Source of the DNA: Dyella sp. M7H15-1
GTDB lineage: Bacteria; Pseudomonadota; Gammaproteobacteria; Xanthomonadales; Rhodanobacteraceae
Direction of reading: 5' to 3'
Assembly: GCF_004114615.1 (NCBI RefSeq)
Contig: NZ_CP035300.1
Location: forward strand, 1,674,001 to 1,738,000
DNA length: 64,000 nucleotides
Positions within the stretch are counted from its first letter, which is position 1; each line of letters begins with the position of its first letter. A program made the translations under genes and the position numbers. Positions 1-10,156 of the stretch are shown here, piece after piece. Below the pieces are notes generated by a model that worked only from the letters and a program-made list of their open reading frames with translations, did no database searches and was not told the origin of the DNA.

Positions 1-866
1 CGGCGGCGATCGTGGCGTTGCTGTTGAGGACGGAGCCGTTGAGGCGGATGTTGCCACCGGCCAAGAGGCGGCTTTCGGCGCTGGCGGCGGTGAGGCGGGT
101 GATGGACAGGATGGTTTGCGTGAGCGTGTCGTAGGCGGCATCGCCGTAATAACCCAGCGGACCACAGCGCACGGCGTGGCCATTCATGCCGATGGTTTGC
201 GCGTAGGCGTTGCAGAAGGTGGTGGCTTCGGGGTCGGTGGTCCAATCGAAGAGGGTGGTGCGGGTGGTGCGGTTGGCTTGCTGTTCGGCGGGGCTGAGCG
301 TGTAGGTTTCCGTCTCCAGCACGCGCCGCTCGTTGGTGATCTGCTGGGCGTTGACGATGAGGTTGCCGCCGGCTTCGATGTCGCCGGAAAGGTTCGTCAC
401 CGATTGACTGCGCGTGCCGGCGGCATCGGCGGCGAGGGTGAGGTCGCCCAGGCTGTAGAGCATGGCGTCGCGGTTGAGCAGATCGCCGGTGATATAGAGA
501 TTGAGTGCATTGACGGCGGCGATCAGGCCGGTTTGGTAGGGGTTGTTGTCGGTTTGCGTGCCAAGGTCGGCGCCGTTGGTCAGGCTGGCAGCGTGGATCG
601 TGATGGTGTTGCCGATGATGGTGCCGGTGTTGCTGACGTGGCTGGCGTTCAACACCAGGTTGTCGCCTTCGAGGCGGCCTTGGTTAGTTTGCGTGGCGGC
701 ATGGAGGGTGGTGGTGCGGCTGTTGATGTCGGCGCCGGCCTGGTTGTCCAGACTGGCCGCGTTGACGGTGAGCGCGTTGACCGCTTGCAAGGTGGCGCCG
801 CGGGTGTTGGTCAGTGTGCCGCCCAGGTTGAAGACCACGTCGTGGTTGGCGAACAGCGTGATTGCT
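1..866 (-). pseudogene. Continuation of the TpsA haemagglutinin in a shifted frame, cut by the window edge
   Basis: Downstream of about 866 the minus strand is open to position 1 in a frame displaced from the upstream gene and gives typical haemagglutinin repeats (TLFANHDVVFNLGGTLTN, then NALTVNAASLDNQAGADIN). Further on lies a segment ending in TLSPAEQQANRTT and SITRLTAASAESRLLAGG, typical of the middle of FhaB-like proteins. No start codon or ribosome binding site precedes it, so it is the broken-off remainder of the same gene. The junction AATCACGCTG would read SN-SG-TL if five bases (for example AGCGG) were restored. That repair is a guess from the repeat consensus. Confidence 0.7.
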
Positions 867-3800
867 GATCGATGCGGCGTGGAGGGTCAACGATGCCGTG
901 CCGTCCCCACCGCCGGCTTCGAGGCGGCCGTGGTCGTTGCCGAGGGTGCCGGCGATAGTCGCGTTGACGGACCCCAGGGCTTGCAGCGCACCGCGATTGA
1001 GGGCGTCCGCTTGCGCGGTGAGCGTGAGGTCGGTGCCGGCGTAGAGCTGGCCGGCGTTGTTCAGGCTGCCGGTGTGGAGGTTCACCCCCTGGTTGCTGCC
1101 AAGGAAGCCATCGGTATCGTTGCTGAGCGTGGTGGCGACGGTGATGGCCAGATCGCCATCCAACGCCTTGATCTGGCCGTTGCCATTGGTCAGCGCATCG
1201 GCGGCGAGGTGCGCGAGCTTGGCTTGCAGCAGGCCGGCCTGGTTGCTGAGCGTGCCGCCGAGGTTGGCTTGCAGCACGTTGGCCACCACGGTGCCGCCCG
1301 CATTGCTGAAGTCGGTGCCGGTGAGGGTGGCGTTGCCGGCGACGCTCAGCGTGCCACCGTCGTTGACGGTGGTGGCGCTGTCGAGAACCAGGTTGCCGTT
1401 GCCGACGATGTGACCCTGTGTATTGGTCAACGTATCGGTGGTGATCGCCAGCGTGCCGGCGCCGGCGTGCTGAATGGCGGCGTTTGTGTTGTTGATCACG
1501 CCCGCGCTGATGGTGAGGTTGTTCGCATTGCTGGCAAAGGTGCCGTTGGCGTTGTCCAACAAGCCGGTCACGGCAAGTGTGGTGTCGCTGTCGCCGGTTT
1601 GCAGCAGTTGGCCGCCTTGGTTGGTCAGGCTGCCGGCTTGCAAGTTCCACTGACCGGCTTGGAGGCGACCTTGTGCGTTGTTCAAGGCGTGTGCGGCCTG
1701 GATGCTTAGACGACCCGGGGTGGCGAGGTCGCCGCCGGCATGGTTGATATCACCCAGCCATGCGGTGAGTGCGATATCGCCGCCGGCGCGCGTGGTGGCG
1801 CCATGCAGATCGAGGGCACTGCCGCTCACGCTGAGCGCCCCGGAGGCGGCGAGTGTGCCGGTGGCGGCGAGTGCGCCTTGGGTGCGCAGGGTCAGTGACG
1901 CGTTGCCGCTGAGGTTGCCATCGGACTGAAGGCCCGCCGCCACCGTGCCGCGGCTCGCCAAGGTGCCGGCGGTGAGGGTGAGATCGTTGAGTGCGGCCAG
2001 GGTGCCGGTGTGGGTGAGCGTGCCGCCGACTTGCCATTGCGACGCCGCACCGGCATAGGTCGTACCGGCCAGGGTGGCATCGCCCGCTACCTGCACGGTT
2101 TGTGCGCCGTCACTGCGCAGCGTGCCGCGTTGGTCAAGTTGACCGGCGTACAGGTCCAGCGCTTGGCCGCTGTAGAGGGTGCCGGTGGATTGCAGCAAGC
2201 CGCTGCTGTGGAGCGACAGATCGTTAGCCGCGTACAGCAGGCCATCGTTATTGCTGAAGCTGCCAGCGCGCAGCGCAGCGTTGGCCGCGCTGATCCAGGT
2301 GCCGTGCGTGTTGTCCAGCAAACCTTGGATCTGGGCGGTCATGGCGCCGCGGGTTTGCACGGAACCGTAAGCATTGCGCCAGACGGCGGCTTGCGCATCG
2401 AGCGAACCGGCTTGGATCGTGCCGCGGGTGTTGTCCAGCGTGCCGGCGCTGCGCACCGTCAGCGCACCATGGGTGGCAAGCGTGGCGTTGTGATGATCGA
2501 TATCGCCCGCGGTGCTGATCAAGACGATCGTGCTGCCGACCTGCGTCTGCGCATGGGACAGGTCGAGCGCGCTGCCTTGCAGGGTCATGCCGCCAGCGGC
2601 GAGGTTGCGGCCATTAGCAGCAAGCAGGTTCGTGGTGGCGACGTCGAGCGCACCGCTGCCTTGCAGGCTGCCGTCGCCAGCCACACCGGCACCGAGTGTG
2701 CCGGAGGAAACCCCTTGCTGCGCACGCAAGGTCGCGTTATTGGCCGCCGCGATAAGGTTGCTGTTGCTGAGCGTGCCGGCGGCAGTAAGGTGGATATCGC
2801 CGGCGCTGTAGAGCGTGCCGGTGTTGGTGACATCGCCGGCACTTTGCAGCGCTATGCTGCCCGCCGATTGCAGCGAACCGTGGTTGGTCAGCGCGCCGGC
2901 GACCACGCCCACGTTGCCGCCGCTGTAGAGCGTGCCAGCGTTAGTCGTGTCGCCGGCTGTTTGCACGGACAACCCACCGCCGGACTGCAGCGTGCCGCTG
3001 TTGGCCAGTGAGCGGCTGTGGATCGTGAGGTTGCCCGCCGACGAGGTCGTGCCGGTCAGTTGCAATTGACCGGCGCTGTCGATGATGAAATCGCCGCTCT
3101 GCGTGGCCAATTGACCCGCGTTACGCACGCCGATGCCCGCGTCGGTGGCGACCAGCATGATCTGGTTGGCATACATGCCGCCCAGCGCGGCCACATCCAC
3201 GCCCACCACCGGGGCGACGCCATCGCCCCCGATCGCCTGGGTGGACAGATCCGCATAGCCCACCTGATTCGCGCCCGTGGCCACGTTGAGGTGATTGGCC
3301 CACACCTTGCCATTCACGGCCAGGTTGCGTGCGATCAGATCGAGGCGGTCGATGTTGGAGGCATTCAAGCCATCGCCATCGATGCTGATGGCGCCGCGCG
3401 TCGTGTGAAAGGCACTCAAGGAACCATCGCCACCGAACACCGGCACACCGGTGGTCAGCGTGGCGCGTGGCGTGTTGATGAAGCCCGCTCCCGACACACG
3501 GATGCCGTTGGGATTGGCAATGATCACATCGGCGGCGTTACCGGCCACTTCCGTATAGCCGCGCAGATAGGTCGGGTGGGTCGAGGTGACTTCGTTGACG
3601 ATCACCTTGGCCGATCGGCCCGGCGGATAGTTTGGATTGCCGGTGATGTATCCACCGAACTGCGTCGGCGACACGTTGGCGGCGTTGTTGAGAATCAGCC
3701 CCGGCTGATCGACATTGAATTGCTGGTATTGGTTGTGCGACACGCCAGCGGCCGACGGCGCCACGATGTTGACCACCGGCGTGCCATGGGCCGCCGCATC

Positions 3801-3956
3801 GACACCGGGGCGGTGTACGCCGGCATTCGGATCGGGCGTGACTTGCGCGGCAACCAGAACCGGGGTGCCGAGCAGTGCGGCGAGCACCGCCGTGGTCAAG
3901 GCATGACGCGGCAATGTGCGAGAAGAACCCGAAGAAACACGACGCGAGATCATCAT
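684..3956 (-). CDS. Filamentous haemagglutinin (TpsA) N-terminal part, frameshifted
   Basis: Exoprotein of a two-partner secretion system, expected to cross the outer membrane through a TpsB partner that is not in this window. The ATG at 3956 is preferred over the upstream alternative at 3998 because AAGGA lies just upstream. A basic N-terminus and hydrophobic stretch form an extended signal peptide cut near VLVAAQ. The haemagglutination-activity/TPS domain follows (residues about 45-280, with NPNG and GFINTPRATLTTG), then many imperfect beta-helix repeats of the 'LTNxGxLxAxG' kind. The last ~60 codons before the stop at 684 are Arg/His/Gln-rich and unlike the repeats. From about 866 the proper repeat sequence continues in another frame, so this is the 5' part of a frameshifted gene or a sequencing error. 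Confidence 0.85.
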   Translation of the reverse strand: MMISRRVSSGSSRTLPRHALTTAVLAALLGTPVLVAAQVTPDPNAGVHRPGVDAAAHGTPVVNIVAPSAAGVSHNQYQQFNVDQPGLILNNAANVSPTQFGGYITGNPNYPPGRSAKVIVNEVTSTHPTYLRGYTEVAGNAADVIIANPNGIRVSGAGFINTPRATLTTGVPVFGGDGSLSAFHTTRGAISIDGDGLNASNIDRLDLIARNLAVNGKVWANHLNVATGANQVGYADLSTQAIGGDGVAPVVGVDVAALGGMYANQIMLVATDAGIGVRNAGQLATQSGDFIIDSAGQLQLTGTTSSAGNLTIHSRSLANSGTLQSGGGLSVQTAGDTTNAGTLYSGGNVGVVAGALTNHGSLQSAGSIALQSAGDVTNTGTLYSAGDIHLTAAGTLSNSNLIAAANNATLRAQQGVSSGTLGAGVAGDGSLQGSGALDVATTNLLAANGRNLAAGGMTLQGSALDLSHAQTQVGSTIVLISTAGDIDHHNATLATHGALTVRSAGTLDNTRGTIQAGSLDAQAAVWRNAYGSVQTRGAMTAQIQGLLDNTHGTWISAANAALRAGSFSNNDGLLYAANDLSLHSSGLLQSTGTLYSGQALDLYAGQLDQRGTLRSDGAQTVQVAGDATLAGTTYAGAASQWQVGGTLTHTGTLAALNDLTLTAGTLASRGTVAAGLQSDGNLSGNASLTLRTQGALAATGTLAASGALSVSGSALDLHGATTRAGGDIALTAWLGDINHAGGDLATPGRLSIQAAHALNNAQGRLQAGQWNLQAGSLTNQGGQLLQTGDSDTTLAVTGLLDNANGTFASNANNLTISAGVINNTNAAIQHAGAGTLAITTDTLTNTQGHIVGNGNLVLDSATTVNDGGTLSVAGNATLTGTDFSNAGGTVVANVLQANLGGTLSNQAGLLQAKLAHLAADALTNGNGQIKALDGDLAITVATTLSNDTDGFLGSNQGVNLHTGSLNNAGQLYAGTDLTLTAQADALNRGALQALGSVNATIAGTLGNDHGRLEAGGGDGTASLTLHAASISNHAVRQPRRGLQPGRHTDQHPRRHLASGQRAHRQRGQSGQPGRRRHQQPHHHPPCRHAN

Positions 3957-4309
3957 CCTGTCCTTGATGAAAAAACCAAAGCGAGCACGGGTACACACGG
4001 GGGGTTACCGTAGCAAGACCATCCGTGCGCTAACCCACGGATGACACGAAATCAGTCGTTGCCTACATCGAATTAGTGCTCGCACGGGGGGTTACCACTG
4101 CGGGGGTTACCACTGCGCGTTCGACTGCCACTGCAAGGTAACGCTCTGCTTTGGGGTCTAGCTCAGCTTAGGGGCAATGGCACTAACTTAAGCGCCCTTT
4201 AAAGTTCCTGGGAAAGTCCTGTCTCGCCGTTATTCCCGTTTTCGCGCACGACTATCCAGGAAAGGTCGAATGTCTGAAGGGGGCAACCTACGCGGATCGC
4301 ATCGCAAGA
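3957..4309. promoter_or_regulatory. Upstream region of tpsA with three GGTAACCCCC boxes
   Basis: This 353-bp gap lies between the 3' end of lolD and the tpsA start and must hold the tpsA promoter and leader. It carries three copies of GGGGGTTACC (GGTAACCCCC read in the gene's direction) at about 4000-4009, 4087-4096 and 4102-4111. The last two form a 15-bp tandem duplication with unit GGGGGTTACCACTGC. No confident -35/-10 pair or terminator was picked out. The boxes could be regulator sites or simple repeats. Confidence 0.4.
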
Positions 4310-5023
4310 TCAGCTCGCGACCTTCTCGCGCAACTCACCGTTATGCAATTCCAGCGTACGATCCATACGCGCAGCCAAACGATTGTCATGCGTCACTAGG
4401 ATAAAGCTGGTACCAATCTCCCGATTGAGTTCCAACATCATCTCGTAGACGTGCGCGGCGTTGTCTTCGTCCAAGTTACCGGTGGGTTCATCACCCAACA
4501 CGCAGACAGGGCGCGTCACCAGCGCTCGCGCCACTGCGCAACGTTGGCGCTCGCCGCCGGAAAGTTCGGACGGCTTATGCTCCAGGCGCTGGCCAAGGCC
4601 TACGCGTTCCAACAGCGACTTGGCCTGCTTCTGCGCTTCAGCCATTTGGGTACCACGAATCAGCAACGGCATGCATACGTTTTCCAGCGCGGTGAATTCC
4701 GGCAGCAGATGATGGAACTGGTAGATAAAACCCATCGAGCGATTGCGCACCCGGCCACGCTCGGCGTCGGAAAGCCTGGAAAGCTGCCTGCCGTCCACTT
4801 CCACTTCGCCACGGGTGAGCGTATCCAGCCCACCTAGGATGTGCAGCAGCGTGCTCTTGCCGGAACCGGAGGCGCCGACAATGGAAAGCGTTTCGCCACG
4901 CTTGAGGGTGAAACTCACATCGCTAAGCACCTTGGTGTATAGATCGCCTTCCTCATAGGTTTTGGCGATATGGCTGGCGCGCAGCACGATGTCCGAAGAT
5001 TCGTGGGTCATGGTCTTATTCAT
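4310..5023 (-). CDS. lolD: Lipoprotein-releasing system ATP-binding protein LolD
   Basis: Cytoplasmic ATPase of the Lol ABC complex that extracts outer-membrane lipoproteins from the inner membrane and passes them to LolA. Walker [10 protein letters not shown] sits at residues about 50-58, followed by the signature [15 protein letters not shown] and Walker [15 protein letters not shown]. The start at 5023 is chosen because ATGAATAA overlaps the stop codon of the permease gene, indicating translational coupling. The frame is open farther upstream but lies within the permease gene. Length of 237 aa is normal for LolD. Confidence 0.95.
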   Translation of the reverse strand: MNKTMTHESSDIVLRASHIAKTYEEGDLYTKVLSDVSFTLKRGETLSIVGASGSGKSTLLHILGGLDTLTRGEVEVDGRQLSRLSDAERGRVRNRSMGFIYQFHHLLPEFTALENVCMPLLIRGTQMAEAQKQAKSLLERVGLGQRLEHKPSELSGGERQRCAVARALVTRPVCVLGDEPTGNLDEDNAAHVYEMMLELNREIGTSFILVTHDNRLAARMDRTLELHNGELREKVAS

Positions 5024-6263
5024 AGCGCAGTGCCTGCGCGGGTTGGGTACGCGATGCGCGCCATGCGGGATACAGCGTGGCAAGTAGGGAGAAGGCGAAG
5101 GTGATCAGGGCTACCCAGGTCACATCATGCCAATCGAGTTTGCTGGGCACTTCACTGATGTAATAAACGTCGGGCGACAGGAAGGTATAACCGGTGAGGT
5201 GCTCGATCCATTTCACGATGCCAGGCAGGCGCCAGGACAGCAACGAGCCAAGCGTCACGCCAAAGCCGATACCCACAAAGCCCACCAGCACACCCTGCAC
5301 CATGAACATGCCCATGATGCTACGCGGCGTGGAACCCAGCGTGCGCAGGATCGCGATGTCTGCCTGTTTGTCGGTTACCAGCATCATCAACATGGAAATC
5401 AGATTGATGACAGCCACTAGGATGATCAACGAGAGGATGATGAACATCACCTTCTTCTCCATCGAGATGGCGGAGAAGAAGTTGGCGTGGCTATCCATCC
5501 AGGTGGTCAATTCGTAAACCTGACGCCCCAGAGTGTTGGCCAGTTCGCCCACCACCGAGCGGGCGTTGTAGAAGTCATCCAGTTTCAGACGAATGCCGGT
5601 GGGGCCGTCGATGCTTTTGAGCTTTTCGGCATTGCCCATGTTGATAAGGCCGAGTCCGGAATCGAACTCTTCCATACCTACCTCGAAAATGCCGCTGACC
5701 TTGAATCCTCGCACACGCGGCACAGCACCCAGTGGCGTGGCACGCAACTCCGGCACGACCATCGTGACTTGATCGCCAACGTTGACACCGAGCTGGATGG
5801 CAAGATCCTTACCCAGGATGATGTTCCAATCTCCTGATTTCAGCGAATCGAACGCCCCGGCGACCATGTGCGTATTAATGTCCGAAACCTTCGGTTCCAG
5901 CGCCGTATCGATGCCTCTCACGATGGCGCCGCTGGATCGCTGCCCTTGCAGGAAGGACTGAATTTCCACATAGGGCGCAGCACCCTTCACATGCGGATTG
6001 GCCTCCACCACCTTCAGCGCGTATTGCCAGTTCTGCACGCTTTCACCCGGCAGACCGGAGACCGTGGCATCGGAGATCGCGCCAAGGATGCGCGAACGCA
6101 ACTGGTCGTCAAAGCCGTTCATCACCGACATCACCGTGATCAGTGCCATCACGCTGATCGTGATGCAGATGATGGAAACGATGGAAATGAAAGAGATGAA
6201 CTGGTTACGCCGTTTGGCTCGCGTGTAGCGCAGGCCGATGAAAAGCTCGAGCGGTCGGAACAT
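5016..6263 (-). CDS. lolC: Lipoprotein-releasing system permease LolC/LolE
   Basis: Inner-membrane permease of the Lol lipoprotein exporter (415 aa). There is one N-terminal membrane segment (about residues 25-48), a large periplasmic domain, and three C-terminal membrane segments (about 270-300, 318-345, 375-400), which is the MacB/FtsX-like layout of LolC/LolE. The N-terminal [18 protein letters not shown] is a family hallmark. Only one permease gene accompanies lolD here, unlike the lolCDE arrangement of enterics. It may act as a homodimer (LolF-like) or pair with a permease encoded elsewhere. The two are not separable from this sequence. A 198-bp gap separates it from ygfX upstream. Confidence 0.9.
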   Translation of the reverse strand: MFRPLELFIGLRYTRAKRRNQFISFISIVSIICITISVMALITVMSVMNGFDDQLRSRILGAISDATVSGLPGESVQNWQYALKVVEANPHVKGAAPYVEIQSFLQGQRSSGAIVRGIDTALEPKVSDINTHMVAGAFDSLKSGDWNIILGKDLAIQLGVNVGDQVTMVVPELRATPLGAVPRVRGFKVSGIFEVGMEEFDSGLGLINMGNAEKLKSIDGPTGIRLKLDDFYNARSVVGELANTLGRQVYELTTWMDSHANFFSAISMEKKVMFIILSLIILVAVINLISMLMMLVTDKQADIAILRTLGSTPRSIMGMFMVQGVLVGFVGIGFGVTLGSLLSWRLPGIVKWIEHLTGYTFLSPDVYYISEVPSKLDWHDVTWVALITFAFSLLATLYPAWRASRTQPAQALRYE

Positions 6264-6461
6264 GTAAGGGTCGCTTGTGGGGTCGGGTGACAGGCCGTCC
6301 GATGACCGATGACTGTAAGATCATTCGAGAAATCGTTGGACCATGCCGCGGGCGCAGAGTGCCCGAAGCGGAGAGACGCAGCAACCGTCGAGGCTCGTCC
6401 TGCGCAATAGCCCCTCCCTTTGCTTGCGACCACAAAGGTGCCCCGTGGGATGCACAGGGCG

Positions 6462-6899
6462 CTAATCCTGCACCACTCCATCTTCCGCAGCGACTCGCAG
6501 CACGGCCAACCGCATACGCAACCGCCTGCGAATATCCGCATCGCTGTTATCGGGCATCAGCCAAAGCGTGAGCTTGCCGTAGCGCCGGCTGGCCAGACGA
6601 AGCAGAACCAGGCTCCCCATGGCACGGGATGAAAGCAGCGTCGCCGGATCATCGGCGCCGTCCAGGCCACGTAGCGTCCAGCCACCCTTGGCCCAACCCA
6701 CGGCGTAAATCGGCAGGCGCAGACGGTGCATGGCCTGCCCACAGGCAACGACAACGACCACGATCAGCGCGCACCGCAAGAGCCACGGCGCTCCCAACAG
6801 GATAATCGCCAACAGAGCCAGCGACGCCATCAGAAGAAACAATCGCGGCACCCAGCGTGAGGGCCGGTACTCAAAGCCGATGGCGGGCGCGGATGTCAT
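6462..6899 (-). CDS. YgfX/CptA-like small membrane protein
   Basis: A 145-aa protein with two adjacent hydrophobic helices near the N-terminus (about residues 18-38 and 41-55) and a soluble C-terminal half rich in Arg and Leu. This resembles YgfX (CptA), the inner-membrane protein encoded next to sdhE in many gammaproteobacteria. Its start lies 29 bp inside the 3' end of sdhE, so the two are co-translated. The identification rests on topology and on the sdhE-ygfX gene order rather than on strong motifs. A toxin function, reported for the E. coli pair, should not be assumed here. Confidence 0.6.
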   Translation of the reverse strand: MTSAPAIGFEYRPSRWVPRLFLLMASLALLAIILLGAPWLLRCALIVVVVVACGQAMHRLRLPIYAVGWAKGGWTLRGLDGADDPATLLSSRAMGSLVLLRLASRRYGKLTLWLMPDNSDADIRRRLRMRLAVLRVAAEDGVVQD

Positions 6900-7119
6900 C
6901 GATGATCGCTTGCCAGTCCGCCCGCGGTGGGCGAGTATGGTTCATGACCCAATCCCACAGGTCCGGATCCTGCACGTCGAGCAGTTCGTCGAACGCCTGG
7001 CGCGTGGCCTCGGCGGCGGTCGAAAAGGAGGTTTCCAGCCAGCCACCGAACAAGACGTCAAGTTCGCGCGTGCCACGGCGGGTGCGCCATTGCAGGCGTT
7101 TGATGCGGGAAGCATCCAT
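6871..7119 (-). CDS. sdhE: FAD assembly factor SdhE
   Basis: Small (82 aa) helical protein that promotes covalent FAD attachment to SdhA. It carries the family motif RGxxE in RRGTREL (about residues 11-17), then DVLFGGWLE and a DxxLWDWV-like segment. The ATG at 7119 gives the canonical N-terminus MDASRIKRLQWRTRRG. The frame is open upstream but that part runs through a palindromic repeat and is not coding. Lying directly downstream of sdhB, it places a flavinylation factor in the complex II transcription unit. Confidence 0.92.
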   Translation of the reverse strand: MDASRIKRLQWRTRRGTRELDVLFGGWLETSFSTAAEATRQAFDELLDVQDPDLWDWVMNHTRPPRADWQAIIDDIRARHRL

Positions 7120-7152
7120 AGGAATAAAACGCGCGTAGCGCCTCGTTTGCCT

Positions 7153-7283
7153 CCTCTCCCCTTCGGGGAGAGGATTGAGGTGAGGGGCTGGGGCTCGCCC
7201 CGGATTTCTGTCGAAGCGCACTTCGACGCAACAGCAGCGCAAGATTGGCCCCTCACCCTGCCCTCTCCCCGGAGGGGAGAGGG
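7153..7283. repeat. REP-type doublet between sdhB and sdhE
   Basis: Two inverted GC-rich palindromes, CCTCTCCCCTTCGGGGAGAG at 7153-7172 followed by GAGGTGAGGGG, and the mirrored CCCCTCACCCTG plus CCCTCTCCCCGGAGGGGAGA at 7249-7281. They flank a small hairpin TCGAAGcgcaCTTCGA (about 7211-7226). The layout is that of a REP pair (BIME). Related single or partial copies occur at about 26433, 34107 and 55748. Confidence 0.85.
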
Positions 7284-7292
7284 AAAAGCCAA

Positions 7293-8075
7293 TTACGCCG
7301 AACGACGCTCCACAATCAACTTCTTGATCTCCGCAATCGCCTTCGCTGGATTCAAACCCTTCGGGCAGGTGCGGGCGCAATTCATGATAGTGTGACATCG
7401 GTACAGCTTGAACGGATCTTCCAGATCATCCAGACGTGCACCGGTGTCTTCGTCACGCGAGTCGACAATCCAGCGATAGGCTTGCAGCAGGATCGCCGGG
7501 CCGAGATAACGATCACCGTTCCACCAGTAGCTCGGGCAACTGGTTGAGCAGCACGCGCACAGGATGCACTCATACAGGCCATCGAGCTTCTTGCGGTCTT
7601 CCGGCGACTGCAGACGTTCGCGGTCCGGCGCCGCACTCTGCGTGCGCAGCCACGGCTTGATCGACGCGAACTGGGCGTAGAAGTGGGTGAGATCCGGCAC
7701 GAGATCTTTCACCACCGGCATATGCGGCAGCGGATAGATCTTCACATCGCCTGACGGGCACTCATCGATGGCCTTGGTGCAGGCCAGCGTGTTGGTGCCG
7801 TCGATGTTCATCGCGCACGAGCCACAGATGCCTTCACGGCACGAGCGGCGCAGGGTGAGCGTGGGGTCGATCTCGTTCTTGATCTTCAACAGCGCGTCCA
7901 AAACCATCGGGCCGCAGGCGGCCAGGTCGACTTCATAGATGTCGATGCGCGGGTTCTGGCCGTCGTCCGGCGACCAGCGGTAAATGCGGAACGTACGCGG
8001 TTTCTTCGCGTCTTTCGCCGGATAGTGCTTGCCCGGCTGGATCTTGGAATTCTTGGGTAGCGTGAACTCGGCCAC
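7293..8075 (-). CDS. sdhB: Succinate dehydrogenase iron-sulfur subunit
   Basis: Electron-transfer subunit of complex II, carrying electrons from SdhA flavin to quinone. Cys ligands of the [2Fe-2S] cluster are C79, C84, C87 and C99 ([10 protein letters not shown]...C). The [4Fe-4S] and [3Fe-4S] ligands are in [12 protein letters not shown] and [18 protein letters not shown] start at 8075 is chosen because GGAGAGG precedes it and it gives the normal 260-aa length. The longer open frame upstream is repeat DNA. A 265-bp palindromic element separates it from sdhA although both belong to one unit. Confidence 0.95.
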   Translation of the reverse strand: MAEFTLPKNSKIQPGKHYPAKDAKKPRTFRIYRWSPDDGQNPRIDIYEVDLAACGPMVLDALLKIKNEIDPTLTLRRSCREGICGSCAMNIDGTNTLACTKAIDECPSGDVKIYPLPHMPVVKDLVPDLTHFYAQFASIKPWLRTQSAAPDRERLQSPEDRKKLDGLYECILCACCSTSCPSYWWNGDRYLGPAILLQAYRWIVDSRDEDTGARLDDLEDPFKLYRCHTIMNCARTCPKGLNPAKAIAEIKKLIVERRSA

Positions 8076-8097
8076 GATTGCCTCTCCAGTCAGGTCA

Positions 8098-8362
8098 GAG
8101 CCTGAATATGGTCTCGGCGTAGCCCGCGTTGCCGCGATGCGTCCGCCAGGTGGTAATGCGCGGCGCAGCGCTTGCCTGGCTGGCAAGCCAAGCCGCGCGC
8201 TGCCGCATGGTGGACGCATCGCGGCAACCCTTCGGGCCGGGGCTGTTTGCCCGCCGGACTGCGTCCTCACTCAGTTGTGTATCGACATACACGCCTTCGC
8301 TCCTCCTTGCCCGACAGGCAAACAGTCCCGGCGCGGGCCACGCCGAGCCTATATTCAGGCTC
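8098..8362. mobile_element. Modular palindromic (MITE-like) element, copy 1, within the sdh operon
   Basis: A 265-bp element bounded by imperfect inverted repeats of about 31 bp (GAGCCTGAATATGGTCTCGG at the left, its complement at the right). Inside are two hairpin modules: one with inverted arms GTTGCCGCGATGCGTCC and a GCGCGGCTTGGC-type core, and one with CGTGTATgtcgATACACaa followed by GAGTGAGGACGCAG. The same two modules, with different outer arms, occur at 24361-24630 and 50346-50639. It has no open reading frame of its own and starts 2 bp after the sdhA stop codon. Confidence 0.75.
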
Positions 8363-8363
8363 T

Positions 8364-10151
8364 TTAATAAACGCGCTTCTTCGGCGGCACTACCTCGACC
8401 TCGGGGGTCAAGGTGTACATGTGCACCGGGCGGAAGTCGAAGCTGGTCTTGCCGTTTTCGTCGACCTTCACCAACGTGTGTTTCATCCAGTTGTGATCGT
8501 CACGATCGGGGAAGTCCTCGCGAGCATGTGCACCGCGACTTTCCGGGCGCTGCTCAGCCGAATGCATAGTGGCGACGGCCTGGCCCAGCAGGTTGGACAG
8601 CTCCAGCGTTTCGATGAGGTCGGAGTTCCACACCATCGAACGGTCGCTCACGTGCACGTCCTTGAAGGAGTCATAAACATCGGAGATCTTCTTCGAACCC
8701 GCCTTCAGCGTTTCGCCGGTACGGAACACGGCCGCATCTTCCTGCATGGTGCGCTGCATGTCCTGGCGGATCTTCGCCGTTGGCGTGCCGCCATTCGCGT
8801 GACGCAAGGCGTCGAAACGGCCAAGCGCCTTGTCCAACGCGCTGGCCGGCAGATCCTTATGCGCCAGACCCGGCTTGATGATTTCAGCGCAGCGATGCGA
8901 CACCGCGCGACCGAACACCACCAGGTCGAGCAGCGAATTGGAACCAAGGCGATTGGCGCCATGCACGGACACGCAAGCCGCTTCGCCAATGGCGAACAGA
9001 CCGGGTACGACCGAATCCACGTCGTCGCCCTTCTTCTGCACGACTTCGCCGTGATAGTTGGTGGGAATGCCGCCCATGTTGTAGTGCACGGTCGGCAGTA
9101 CCGGGATCGGTTCCTTGGTGACGTCCACGCCGGCAAAGATGCGTGCCGATTCGGCAATACCTGGCAGACGCTCGTGAATCACTTCTGGACCCAAATGCAT
9201 CAGGTTCAGATGTACATGATCCTTGTGTTCGCCCACGCCGCGGCCTTCGCGAATCTCAACCGTCATGGCGCGGCTGACCACATCGCGCGATGCGAGATCC
9301 TTAGCGCTCGGCGCATAGCGCTCCATGAAACGTTCGCCCTTGGAATTGGTGAGATAACCACCTTCGCCGCGCACACCTTCGGTGATCAGGCAACCCGCGC
9401 CATAAATGCCAGTGGGATGGAACTGCACGAACTCCATGTCCTGCAAGGCAAGACCGGAACGTAGCACCATGCCACCACCGTCACCCGTACAGGTGTGTGC
9501 GGAGGTTGCGCTGAAGTACGTACGGCCGTAACCGCCCGTCGCCAGCACCACCGCCTGACCGCGAAACAGATGCAGCGTGCCCTCGTTCATGTCGAGCGCA
9601 AGTACGCCACGGCACACGCCATCATCATCGAAGATCAAATCGATGGCGAAGTATTCGATAAAGAAAGTAGCGTCATGCGCCAGCGCCTGCTGGTACAGCG
9701 TGTGCAGGATCGCGTGGCCGGTACGGTCGGCGGCGGCGCAGGTACGCTGCGCGGTGCCCTTGCCGTAATGCGTGGTCATGCCGCCGAACGGGCGCTGGTA
9801 GATGCGGCCGTCATCGGTACGCGAGAACGGCACGCCGTAGTGTTCCAGTTCGAGGATCGAAGGAATGGCCTCGCGGCACATATATTCGATGGCGTCCTGG
9901 TCACCCAACCAGTCCGAACCCTTGATGGTGTCGTAGAAGTGGAAACGCCAATCGTCCTCGCCCATGTTGCCGAGCGCGGCGGCAATGCCACCCTGCGCCG
10001 CCACGGTATGCGAGCGGGTCGGGAACACCTTGGTGATACACGCGGCCTTGAGGCCCTTTTCGGCCAGGCCGAAGGTGGCGCGCAGACCCGCGCCACCGGC
10101 GCCGACCACGATCACGTCATATTTGTGCTGCTGAATCTTGTAGGCTTCCAT
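8364..10151 (-). CDS. sdhA: Succinate dehydrogenase flavoprotein subunit
   Basis: Catalytic subunit of complex II (595 aa), oxidising succinate to fumarate. The N-terminal dinucleotide-binding motif is [19 protein letters not shown], and [10 protein letters not shown] contains the His that normally carries covalent FAD. The substrate/active-site region includes [23 protein letters not shown] and [13 protein letters not shown], and [19 protein letters not shown] is near the C-terminal FAD contacts. It ends 2 bp before a palindromic element and starts 5 bp downstream of sdhD. Confidence 0.97.
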   Translation of the reverse strand: MEAYKIQQHKYDVIVVGAGGAGLRATFGLAEKGLKAACITKVFPTRSHTVAAQGGIAAALGNMGEDDWRFHFYDTIKGSDWLGDQDAIEYMCREAIPSILELEHYGVPFSRTDDGRIYQRPFGGMTTHYGKGTAQRTCAAADRTGHAILHTLYQQALAHDATFFIEYFAIDLIFDDDGVCRGVLALDMNEGTLHLFRGQAVVLATGGYGRTYFSATSAHTCTGDGGGMVLRSGLALQDMEFVQFHPTGIYGAGCLITEGVRGEGGYLTNSKGERFMERYAPSAKDLASRDVVSRAMTVEIREGRGVGEHKDHVHLNLMHLGPEVIHERLPGIAESARIFAGVDVTKEPIPVLPTVHYNMGGIPTNYHGEVVQKKGDDVDSVVPGLFAIGEAACVSVHGANRLGSNSLLDLVVFGRAVSHRCAEIIKPGLAHKDLPASALDKALGRFDALRHANGGTPTAKIRQDMQRTMQEDAAVFRTGETLKAGSKKISDVYDSFKDVHVSDRSMVWNSDLIETLELSNLLGQAVATMHSAEQRPESRGAHAREDFPDRDDHNWMKHTLVKVDENGKTSFDFRPVHMYTLTPEVEVVPPKKRVY

Positions 10152-10156
10152 CGACC

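Noticed and set aside
116-4013. Several long plus-strand open frames opposite the haemagglutinin gene
   Set aside because: They are low-complexity Val/Ala/Gly/Arg-rich antisense translations of GC-rich repeat DNA, with no motifs and no ribosome binding sites.
8172-9464. 430-codon plus-strand frame antisense to sdhA
   Set aside because: It lies opposite a well-supported sdhA, has biased composition and matches no family. It begins inside the palindromic element.
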